Shown piece after piece: positions 46,330 to 57,028 of a DNA stretch of 64,000 nt. The translations under genes were made by a program, and so were the position numbers. The notes under the pieces were generated by a model. The model searched no databases, was not told the origin of the DNA, and worked only from the letters and a program-made list of their open reading frames with translations. The stretch's first letter is position 1, and every line of letters begins with the position of its first letter. Source of the stretch: Congeria kusceri. Its lineage: Eukaryota > Mollusca > Bivalvia > Myida > Dreissenidae. Location: the NCBI GenBank assembly GCA_027627225.1, contig CM051027.1, positions 41,291,618 to 41,355,617 on the forward strand, read 5' to 3'.

Positions 46330-47345
46330 CAAAATCCTGGGGAAAGGCCTGGGTATGTAACATTGACTAGTGATCCTCTACAAAGATTGTTCAAATTATG
46401 CCTCTGGGGTCAAAACTGGCCACATCCCAAGGGTCACATCTTTTATATTGACTTAAATAGTAAAATGACTTTAAAAATCTTCTGCTCTGAAACCGCAAGG
46501 CCCAGAGGTTTCATATTCGGTATATAACATTGTATAGTGGTCCTCTACAAAGAATATTCAAGTAATGCCCCTGGGGTCAAAACTGTCCACACCCCAGGGC
46601 TCACATGGTCAATATAAGCGTTAATAGCAAAATGACTTTAAAAAGCTTCTCCTCTGAAACCACAAGGCCCAGAGGTTTCATATTTGGTATGTAACATTGT
46701 ATAGTGGTCCTCTACAAAGAGTGTTCAAATGATGCCCCTGAGGTCAAAACTGGCCACACCCGGGGTCACATGGTTTATATAGACTTGAATAGCAAAATGA
46801 CTTTAAAAATCTTCTGCTCTGAAACTGCAAGGCCCAGAGGTTTCATATTTGGTTTGTAACATTGTATAGTGGTCCTCTACAAAGATTGTTCAAATGATAC
46901 TCCTGGGGTCAAAACTGGCCACACCCCGTGGCTCACATGGTTTATATCGACTTAAATAGCAAAATGACTTTAAAAATTTTCTCTGAAAGTTGAAGGCCTA
47001 GAGGTTTCATATTTGGTATATGACATTGTATAGTGGTCCTCTACAAAGATTGTTCAAATGTTGCCCCTGGGGTCAAAACTGGCCACACCCTGGGGGTCAC
47101 ATGGTTTATATAGACTTAAATAGCAAAATGAATTTTAAAATTTTCTCCTCTGAAAGTTCAAGGCCTAGAGGTTTTATATTTGGTATGTAACATTGTGTAG
47201 TGGTCCTCTATATAGATTGTTCAAATGATGCCCCTGGGGTCTAAGCTGGGCACACCCTGGAGCTGACATGGTTTATACAGACATAAATGGCAAAATGATT
47301 TAATAATTCTTATCTGACACCACAAGGCCCAGAGGTTTCATATTT
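46330..47345 (+). repeat. ~165 bp tandem array, about six copies
   Basis: Units contain GCAAGGCCCAGAGGTTTCAT, TTGGTATGTAACATTGTATA GTGGTCCTCTACAAAGA, TGCCCCTGGGGTCAAAACTG GCCACACCC and ATAGCAAAATGACTTTAAAA. A diverged single copy lies at about 43480-43640 just inside the 5' hairpin. The array joins directly to units of the element-1 type at 47350. Confidence 0.88.
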
Positions 47346-47349
47346 GGTT

Positions 47350-49430
47350 AAAACATTATATTGAGACCTTGATTGGGATTGCATATGGGATGGGTGGGGT
47401 CAAGGTCACTGTTACTAAAAATAGAAAAACGGTTTCCGCTCAATAACTTAAGAATGCATTGAGATATTTTAATGAAACTTAATACATAGATACCTTATAT
47501 TGACACCTCGCATGGGATTGCATATGGGTGGGAGGGGTCCAGGTCAAGGTCACTGTTACTAAAAAAAGAAAAATGGTTTCCGCTCAATATCTAGAGAACG
47601 CATTGAGATATTTTAATAAAACTTAATACATAAATACATTATTTTGAGACCTCGATTGGGATTGCATATGGGGTGGGTGGGGTAAAGGTCAAGGTCACCG
47701 CTATTAATATAGAAAAATAGTTTCCGCTAAATATCTTGTGAACGCATTGAGCGATTTTACTGAAACTTAATACAGGGCTCAGCCTAGGGACAAATTTTAG
47801 GGAGAAGTCACTTCTCCCTCCGTTCAGTTTCGGGAGAAGTGAGGCCACTTCAAGGAGAAGTGTTTTCCAAAAAGCGCTGAACCATAATTTTGCTTGTTAT
47901 TACCAACATCAGACCATGTCAATCATTATCATAGTACCAAGTCCATCATCATCATCACCAGATCATTATCATCATCAAATTCTCCATACATTAATAACAA
48001 GTTTTTTTCAAGTTGTATGACATTATTCTAGTTTCTAAGTTTTTTTTCCAAATTTCCATTCTGGCAATACACACATCAATAAAAGTTAAAAGATTTTTTT
48101 TTTGTATGTAAATGTTCACAGTGAATCATAAAACATTGTTTTTTTTTGGAATTAAAAATTTAATTATATATGAATTTTATTTTGTTAGTTATTAATTCAT
48201 TTTTTTTCAATAAAACACTTCGTTAAAAAATTACCTTGCAATTATTTATCTAATTTGAACAAACAATAAAATCCGTTAAAAACACCAGTCATTTATAATA
48301 ACACATGTTAAATCTAAGAAGAGTGACAGCGTGACGTAATCAATTAGATTGGGCTTTCAAATCTGCAAGCCGTTAGCAACAGCTAATAGCAATGTTGGTT
48401 TGACTTCAAACAGTCTTTGATGTGATTGCCCAGATGGGGCCATTGTCTAGCAGTTTGTAGAACTAAGTGTGTAACATGATTAGCACATGGTCAGTGAAAA
48501 AAGCATCAATCAATACCACTGTACCTGAACAATGCAAGCACTGTAATTAGAGCATTAATGAATTAGCATTCCAGAGGAAATGTCAGGGGTGTGAACAAAA
48601 TCAGACAGTTGCTTTATTGCATGGAATAAAATGGATATTTAAATGGGGTGATGAAATAAATGTCTTGGAATTAAAATGGAAAGTGTATTAAGAGCGAAAT
48701 TATTGGATATTAACATGAATAGTTACATCTAGTATGGATTGATATGTGTTTTGCGTATCAGGTAATTATGTGCATTTTTGAAATTTACTTTGATTACGTT
48801 CTCTTTTTTTATGGAAGTTGACTTCAAAGCTTTTATGACTGGTGTTTGATTGATAATTATTACTATGCGAAGTTTAAAACAGACGGCGAAGTGGACTTCT
48901 CCTTGATGAAATTTATGGGCGATGTCAATTGCTCCAGGGCGAAGTTATCGCCCAAGTCGCTTTCACGGCTATGCCCTGCTTAATACATAAGTACCTTTTA
49001 TTGAGACATTGCTTGGGACTGCATATAGGGTGGGTGGGGTCAAGGTCACCGTTACTGAAAATAGAAAAACGGTTTCTGCTCAATAACTTGAGAAAGCATT
49101 GCGATATTTTAATGAAACTTAATACACATATCTTGTATCGAGACCTCACTTGGGTTTGCTTATGGGGTGGGTGGGGTCAAGGTCACTGTTATTAAAAGTA
49201 GAAAAACGGTTTACGCTCAATAACTTAAGAACACATTGAGATATTTTAATAAAACTTCATACGTAGATACCTTATATCAAGACCTTGCTTTACGTATGTG
49301 GTGGGTGGGGTCAAGGTCAAGGTCACTGTTACTAAAAATAGAAAAACAGTTTTCGCTCAATAACTTGAAAAGCTATTGAGATATTTTAATGAAACTTCAT
49401 ACATAGATATCAGGTGAGCTACCTAGGGCC
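47350..49430 (+). repeat. Second array of the element-1 ~150 bp unit (interrupted)
   Basis: Units at 47350-47772 and 48979-49430 carry the same GGTCAAGGTCAC(C/T)GTTACTA, AGAAAAACGGTTTCCGCTCA and ATATTTTAATGAAACTT text as 403-1977. They were one array before the element at 47773-48978 inserted. Confidence 0.85.
47773..48978. mobile_element. hAT-like element, CAGGGCTCAGCC ends, TSD CTTAATA
   Basis: The left end CAGGGCTCAGCCTAGGGACA is followed by TTAGGGAGAAGTCACTTCTC. The right end, GGGCGAAGTTATCGCCC then GGCTATGCCCTG, is its loose inverted partner. CTTAATA flanks it (47766-47772, 48979-48985). Excision restores the tandem unit GAAACTTAATACATA. The ends are those of 44899-46080 in swapped order, so the two copies have opposite orientation. 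Length 1206 against 1182 bp. Confidence 0.8.
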
Positions 49431-49449
49431 ATCGTGGCCCTCTTGTTAT

Positions 49450-51677
49450 TAAATCTTGACCTAACTTGCACAGTTTGTGTAAGACCATAAAATCTCGGAA
49501 GGGAATGTTATTGGTCAAATCACACCTGTAACACCAGAGTTATTGCCCCTTTTTCATGCAAAAAAAGTGCAAAAGTGCCCTTTTTCAATGTATAGACTTT
49601 ATTTTCCATCCAATCTTAACCAAACTTTCACAGTTTGTATATGACCATCAGACCTCAGCAGACGCCAAAAATGGGCAAGATCATTTTTCACCCAATCTTC
49701 ACCAATCTTGCACAGTTTGTCTATTACCATGAGATAACAGTTGAAGTCGAATATAAGCAAGATCAGACCAGAAACACCAGAGTTATTGCCCTTTGTTTGT
49801 GAAAAAATATGCATAAATGGACATTATACAGGATAGAGACTTCATTTTTCATCCAATCACCAATCTTGCACAGTTTGTCTATGACCATAAGATTAAAGGT
49901 GAAGTCGAATATAAGCAAGATCGGACCAGAATCACCAGAGTTATTGCCCTTTGTGAAAAAAATATGCAAAAATAGACATTATTCAGGATAGAGACTTCAT
50001 TTTTTATCCAATGTTCACCAATCGTGTACAGTTTGTCTATGAACGTAAGACTACAGGTGAAGCCGAATATAAGCATGATCGGGCCAGAAACACCGGAGTT
50101 ATTGCCCCTTGTGTTAGGAAAAAAACATCAATAAGTTATCAATGATTGGCTTGCACACACGATTTTTTATTCAATGTTGATCAAGCTTATACAGTTTGCG
50201 CATGACCATAAAAATTGATTGATACATTTTGATTTCCAACAGTTGCAAGACTTGCATGCAGTTATTTGTACATGCAACATTGGTGTCTTCAGAGCCTGCA
50301 TTAACATCATTTATCATCATTGGAGAGAAAATTATCAAAGAAAAAGCAAAACTTTACCTTATGGCACAGCCATCGCAATTATCGCATTGCAACTAGTTCT
50401 CCAAAACTGTTTGCGAAAAAGACATAAAAATCTACTGTTTCTGCATTTTGCACAGGGGTTCCGCTGGCTAAAAAAAAGTCGCCACTAAATTTCGCCACTT
50501 TTAAAACGTTTGAGCCAATTTTATTTGTCAGTCATATATTGACATGCTTCAGAATCTAATTAAAAGTAACTGTCACTATTAAATAGCATTAATAACTATA
50601 TTATTATTATTAAAACTTAGCTGTATAATCGTTACTTGTAGGAAATTAAGATTTTACAACACTTCATTTGAACAGATTTAGTAATGTTGATCGTTTTGTA
50701 GGGTAGCGAAAATATATGACAATATCAAAATAACACTTTACTTGCAGATTGGTAAATCCTCCTTCTAATTAAGATCTTTATTTGTTGATATAACAACTGT
50801 CTGCCCATAAGTCGTGTTAAAATTTATCATGGTTGTGGACAAACATTTTGTTAATGTTCAGAAATAAATCCCGACATAGAACTGTTTTTCTTTGTTTTAC
50901 TAAACTTTTAGGCTATATTTAGGTCAGCCTCGTTTTTTGGAATGAATGTTTACCACATGTCCAAATTAGCTCTTTTTTGCTACCTGTGTTGTTATTTTGA
51001 AATGAAATTTCCCCTAATTACAGATAAAATCATTACACAATAATAACTAGTCAGAAGATTGAAAATCAATAGTGCTGATTTGGATTTCAACTGAGTGTGA
51101 CTGTGCCTAATCAAGCGGAAAACTGATGCTGTGACATCAGAGACAGGCTTTCCCACCATGACACACTCGTCTGCAACAACAGGCTAATTAATGATCTGAT
51201 AACAAACAATGCCCTAAGGCCATGTGTGGAGGCTCTGTGGTAACTTAATCTGCCCAGTTTTGTCTCAATTGAGATTTCACATAACAGATTTAGCTCAGTC
51301 TAAAATTATGTTGTCACTAATACAATTCGCCACTTTAAAATAAGTGTCGCCACGTTCGCAATTTTGTCGCATTTGGCGACAGTGGCGATCAACAGCGAAA
51401 CCCCTGTTGCAGAATTGTCAATGACTTAATGAAAAAGGGTCAGGTAAGAATATCGTGAAAAATGATTTGAGAATCATTAGCAAAAAAAACCGCACATCCA
51501 CAACCCAACTCATACTTTAGTTAGCCCATTGCTGTAACTGATGTTTGAAATAAAAACTGACCCTATCCCCCTTTGCGTATTGTTCAGATACCTTAATTTT
51601 CAAACCTGTCACAACAGTATGGTCTTCATCTGTACCAGTTCTCAGGTGAGCGCTTTGGGCCATCATGGCCCTCTTGT
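49450..51677 (+). mobile_element. Tandem-repeat element 4 with TCTTGT end
   Basis: About 49590-50210 holds ~120-165 bp units with TTGCACAGTTTGTCTATGAC, AGTCGAATATAAGCAAGATC and CACCAGAGTTATTGCCCTTT. The 3' end CAGGTGAGCGCTTT, hairpin GGGCCATCATGGCCC and TCTTGT lies at 51642-51677. The element is interrupted by the CAG...CTG insertion at 50453. The left boundary is uncertain because it abuts element 3. Confidence 0.6.
50453..51406. mobile_element. hAT-like element, CAGGGGTT(C/T)CGCTG ends, TSD TTGCA
   Basis: The left end CAGGGGTTCCGCTGGC and right end (reverse complement CAGGGGTTTCGCTGTTGATC) are inverted. Both are followed inward by GTCGCCAC/GGCGACAGTGGCGA strings. TTGCA is repeated at 50448-50452 and 51407-51411. 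954 bp, with no transposase recognised. Confidence 0.78.
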
Positions 51678-51679
51678 CT

Positions 51680-53896
51680 TTTACTTTATTGCAGAAACTA
51701 GCAAACTTTTTATATTACATTATTGTACCATCTGTACCCTTTTGAAAAATTCTTGTTTATGTTAGATCATACAACAATATTTTGGTGTAATGCTGCGTCA
51801 TCCAAAGGATTGACTTTCCAAGAAGTTTGCCAGGTCACCATTAACTACATTGTTCAGTGTGAAATATCTTGTATTGTGAAATTTCTGGTTAGACTGAACA
51901 CATATGTCCCGAGAAATGGACAACAGTAAAGTTTTATGTCCGAGTAATGGCCAAGGTATCTATAAATGTATTGAACTAAATGATAGTAAATGTTTATACG
52001 ATAAAGTAGTGTCAGTAACCTAAAATATACCTATACCAGTTTGCAAGTGTCCATGACATATCCACATGAATAACATTACATCTGATGCTTGGCTTTTTGA
52101 ATTATTGATGCAAAGCATACACTATAAACTGTGCTCCAACCAGGATTTCAAAATGGCAGGGTGCTAAATCCTGGAAAGGGCACTTTTGTGCACGTTCTTA
52201 TTTTTGCAAGAGGATATAGCAATATATGTATGCACTTTAAAAAATGCACAAACATTGGTTAAAAAAGCACAAACATATTTTTTTCATTTATAAATAGAAA
52301 AGATGCATACTTTATATTTATTTTGAATAATTAAACTAATTTATGTGTAGTAAGCAATAAAATTATTGTACTATTATATTATTATATAACATTAAAAAGT
52401 GCATTCTATATATAAAGCATAATAAACGGTTTAAAAGAATATTCATTATTCTGGTAATACAACATACAATCATATTTTCAAGCAAAATTATTTTAAGTTT
52501 TTTTTTTAAGAAACTTCAAATGTATTTATTTAACAAAATATCTGTAATTATAAATAACCCCCAAATATTATCAATAGCATTCACATTTAACAGTTTAAAC
52601 TATAGCTGGTATAAATATTATGAAATGCATTCGGTTCTATTTGTTATGTACAAACATACGTCCGAAATGAAACGTTTTAAATGAAACATCCAAAAACATG
52701 TACATTTCATAACATAATAAAACTGTTCTATAGGTAGGTATTTCAATATAAAACTTAAATATGTGACTGGAAACTTATTAAATACTTGTAAACAAAATGG
52801 AAACCATTCATTTCATTACAAAATACAGCGTTTGACTGTTCATGTTTGTAACGATACTTAGATAGTTGTATACAGTGGAAGAGATAACTACAATAAATCA
52901 AATGAATTGACAAGTTATCAAATGACGAAAAACATATTATTCTGTATTTGGAATTTTGATACGTATTCCAATACGTAATTACCAATTTTTTTTACCGATT
53001 AATTGGTTTTAAAACGAACTCTCGCTAACCGCTGTTACTTAAAAAAAACTTACTTTATATTGACTGCAGCACATTGTCAGTTTTAACGTGATCTTTTTAC
53101 AGGACTCGGTTGTGGTCAATATAATACATGCACCAAAGCGTTTACAAGCAGCTGTACACACACGCTTTCCACTAGTATTTCATGACATTGCTGGCGTTAG
53201 GGAAGCGTACGCGTGTGACACGCACGTTTTCCAGGAGTATTTTTTGACATTGTCAGCGTTAAGAAATAGTTTCGTGCGTTCTCCAACATAACGCGATTTG
53301 GTGACTGAGATATGTAATTGTGTTCAATATACATGTAACTGGGCAACAAAATATTTTTGATGAAATTATTTTGTTTGATGTTCCGCTTTGGTAATCAACG
53401 TGAGAACCCAAATTTCATAACAGCTCTTTAAATATATCAAATTAATAAAATACCTTCATTTCCATTAAAAAGCCAATTTAATTTCATTGTTTACACATTA
53501 AATTCAACTGTTAAGACATTCATTGTTACAATTCACACTTTGGCATTTACTCCCGCACCCGTTCTTAGTAGTTCAAAATCCTTTTTTTTTTACGCGATGT
53601 TAATAACTATTAAGCTGCACACGATTTTGTTTGAGCATCAAAGCACAAATCCCGCCTTTGATGTGAAGCCGACATCTGTTTGACCAGTTACTGATCAAAA
53701 TGGTAAAATGTGCCGTCAGCAAACATGAAAATGTTTTAGTGTTCATGTGCCGTAAATGGGAAAGTACAGAATTATGATGTAATTTGTTGTGTACCATATT
53801 TCTGACATGTATCTCCATGATAAAAACGTGTTTTGCTAGAAATTCGTGCCAAATTCTGCAAGGTCTAGGACACCTCATAGAAAACATGCGTGACTA
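51680..53896. other. No gene recognised
   Basis: AT-rich. A plus-strand frame at 53088-53291 contains an imperfect ~60 bp internal duplication (CACGCTTTCCACTAGTATTT.. / CACGTTTTCCAGGAGTATTT..) but no known motif. Confidence 0.45.
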
Positions 53897-54799
53897 CAGG
53901 GCCTTCCCCAGGCCGTTTTAACGGCCCGGTGCCGGGGCGCTTAAATTTTAACGTGAACATATCCGGGGCGCCTAAAATTGGTGTTGCGCTTATAAACATC
54001 GCCTGGGGCGCGTGTATTTTATCAATTAGCTGTGTTTACTGCAACAGACCGACTATTCCTGCTGTGAAAGCTGATCTCTTACGTCACAATGGCCGTTTTT
54101 CACTCGAGAAACATGTACACCCACTCAATAAAGTCAGTGAATGATCAAAGCGAGTGTCACTTCGCCGAAAATTGATCAATTTACAGTTGTTCCTAAGCCA
54201 CAATCAATCACCGTGAAGCACCTCCCTGTATGTGGAGTTTCATATTGCAATAAAATCAATGTAAGCCAATAGAAACGCTCCGTCTATCTTTGCTTTGGAA
54301 TGACGTTATGATTGACTAAGCGGCACAATAGGCATGTATCCACACACAAGTAACCTTATACGCGCGTTCATGCATATTATCGACCATAAAAAGATTTGCT
54401 CACCCTTTTCGTATTTTATAATGTCCTCACCAATTTATTTGATGAATTTAATAACTTCAAAAAATAAACTGCGAAAGATCAGTCAGAAATATGCTAGTAT
54501 GAAATCGTAATCGGAAAAGCCTATCCAGTGTTACTGTTCGTTCTAGTTTCGTAAACACAAGCTGTATTGTTTATGTTTTAAAAGTCTAGAGGTATACTGT
54601 TTAAACGATGATGTTTCGTTTATTTCATTTCGTTTAAACGTTTTCACACAATTTAAAACAGGTTAGCCTTAAATTTAAGAGCTAAATCACACCAGATAAC
54701 GTCATTTGACACGTGCTGCAAAAAAAAATTCAAGGTAGGCCCCCTAACCCACCCCTATCAGCACCAGGGCGCCTGAAAAAAATCCAGAGGAAGGCACTG
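53897..54799. mobile_element. hAT-like element, CAGGGCCTTCCCCAGG ends, TSD GACTA
   Basis: The left end CAGGGCCTTCCCCAGGCCG and right end (reverse complement CAGTGCCTTCCTCTGG) are inverted. GACTA is repeated at 53892-53896 and 54800-54804. GGGGCGC(T/C)TAAA boxes near the left match CAGGGCGCCTGAAA near the right. 903 bp, non-autonomous. Confidence 0.78.
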
Positions 54800-55383
54800 G
54801 ACTAATTTTGTGTACTGATGCGTCCAGTGACGATATGGTAAATCAAAAGCCATTTTAATTGACAGCATCTGAGCGTCATGATCAGATCAGCAAAAAGAGC
54901 GAGCGCTTTACTTGATCAAAAGCGAGATAAATGACGCATATACATGTATCCACGGATTTTGTCGGTTGGTATTACCTCAGGAGATTAAGTGGACGCAGCG
55001 TGCATCCGTTTTGGTTGATTGGGTAGTACATGCATATAGACACGACGGCTTAATAAACTAGTATATGGTTGTATATACGGCATAGCCGAGATCAAAGTGG
55101 GCAGGGCTGGGTGGAGGGCGGGTTCAAAGAGGACCGGGCACTGCACCCTGCCATTACGGCCTAGCTGGAGCACTGATAAAGAAATTGACCAGAACTAGCG
55201 ATTCACATAGCAGACCTTTTGAGTTGGATATGCAATTTGTATGGTCCTTATATGGTGAAAGCATTGTACAGGGCAGTTTTCATAAGGAACAAACCTGAAT
55301 GCCACTCATTAATACCAATGTCATTTAATAGAGACTATTAACAAAGAACACACATGTGCATTGCATAGTTTACAGGTTTTAAG

Positions 55384-56353
55384 CAGGGATGGGACCGGAT
55401 ACTGAAATTAATATTCGAATATTCGTTTTAGGTATTCGAATATATTCGAATATTCGTTTTGTAAATACTACTATATATACGGCACTCTGTCCAAATATTT
55501 ACCTATCCGAAATATGTATACTATGTGTACGTAGTTGTTTTACCTTAATTCAGTGGTAAATGAGCGATATAACTTAGTGAGTGTTAGGCAAATATAAAGA
55601 AATGTAAGATATTGTTAAATGTATTGTTAATTAATTTGTTAATCTTTCTGTACACAAATTTATCATTACATAGATTACACTTTGCCTGGGTTTTGTCTAA
55701 TGACCGCGTAAAGTACTTCCAAGCACATGGTGGTGGCATTGTTTATTAATCAAGACTCTTGTATAATATGCTGTGTTGATATAATGAAGAATAATTTACA
55801 AGTGACGTATATTAAGATTGACCAGATCATGCTAATTTTGTTAAAGAAATTGATTGGCTGATAATGGATTTATTTTGATTGGTTTACTTAGAGAGTAATT
55901 GTAATTTACTGTAAACAAGTTAACCGTATAGATGTCACTTAAGGACAATAAACAACAATCTACGCCTTGTGCAAACTGTGAAACCGTTATCACAACATGG
56001 CCAAGTTTTGTTATTTGTGGATACAATGCGTCATATTCGCGCCGCCTACAAACCGTTAATTATAATTCGCGGCCCTTGTAAAGACGTGGCCTCCCTGCCA
56101 ATTATCAATTGTCATTAATTGGACATGTTTGGCATGTGTTGTAAAAACGTTACACTGCCCCCGCCCACCTGCTAGGCAGGAAATACGACTGGAATTCTTG
56201 GTTAACTTTGCAATCAAACTGGAAAAAACAATATTTTTTAAAAGAAATTTTGTTCTATAAATAAATTTGAAAATCGAATATTCGTATTTGTTTTTTTTAT
56301 ATTTGATTATTATCCGGTATTTGAATATATTCGAATATTCGGTCCCATCCCTA
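55384..56353. mobile_element. hAT element, (C/T)AGGGATGGGACCG ends, 8 bp TSD GTTTTAAG
   Basis: The left end CAGGGATGGGACCGGATACT and right end (reverse complement TAGGGATGGGACCGAATATT) are inverted. A perfect 8 bp duplication GTTTTAAG lies at 55376-55383 and 56354-56361. Just inside both ends are runs of ATTCGAATATTCG, a self-complementary repeat. An 8 bp duplication with CAGGG-like ends is the hAT hallmark. No transposase remains. Confidence 0.88.
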
Positions 56354-56536
56354 GTTTTAAGTATATTTTGTTGTACTGTCAGTGAGCTTACAAACACTAC
56401 ATTATACTACAATTTGTATAAGTCAACTTCATACATAATATTTGTGGTCTTAAATTGACTTGTTACAAAGCATTGAAGTTTCTTAGAAAATTAATTAATT
56501 ATCAGAATCATTAACACTGTTTATCAGAAGAGAGCA

Positions 56537-56882
56537 GGCCCTGTGTTCACAAAACAAGTTGAGCCTGATTTTCAGGTTTTACTTGAGTCTGATCATGAAT
56601 TTTCAGGATCAGGTTCAAAAATGGCGTTCACAAAAAATCTGAATCAAATTTATCTGTTGATAAAAAATATATTTTACATAACTATAAACTCTTCTCAGCG
56701 TAGATTTTCTGTCTGATATAAAGATTATTTTTTAAATCAAACAAAAGATCATGTTATTTTATCTTGAAGAAAACTTATTTAACAAATTAAATATTTTGAG
56801 ATTCAGCTTATTTGAGCTGGAAGATCAAGATCAGCTAAGACTGATCTTGATCCTGCAGTTAATCCTTTGTGAACACAGGGCC
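56537..56882. mobile_element. Small TIR element 'GGCCCTGTGTTCACAAA', copy 1
   Basis: GGCCCTGTGTTCACAAA at 56537 is matched by TTTGTGAACACAGGGCC ending at 56882. The body has palindromic CCTGATTTTCAGG and GATCAAGATCAG strings. 346 bp, no coding capacity. The target duplication is unclear. Confidence 0.7.
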
Positions 56883-57028
56883 AGAAGATCATCATTTAAC
56901 CCCAAAAGGCCTAAAATAGTTGCAAACAAAAATGCTTAAAAAGAATGTGAGTGTCACAAATCAAATGAGAAAAACAGGTGGGAAGTTAAGAAGGCATGGA
57001 TAAATTGTTAAGGATGAGAAAACTGAAA

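Larger units (their letters stand above)
43093..49447 (+). mobile_element. Hairpin-ended tandem-repeat elements 3 (composite)
   Basis: Two 5' ends lie close together, at 43093 and 43220: AGCTCACCTGAGCAC, loop, GTGCTC..GGTGAGCT, then CGTCCGTCGT text. 3' ends (CAGGTGAGC, hairpin GGGCCATC.TGGCCC, TCTTGTT) occur at about 43712-43751 and 49408-49447. The arms GCTCACC and GGTGAGC link the two ends. The interior holds the ~165 bp array at 46330-47340, ~150 bp units shared with element 1, and two insertions (44899, 47773). At least two copies are probably interleaved. Confidence 0.6.
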
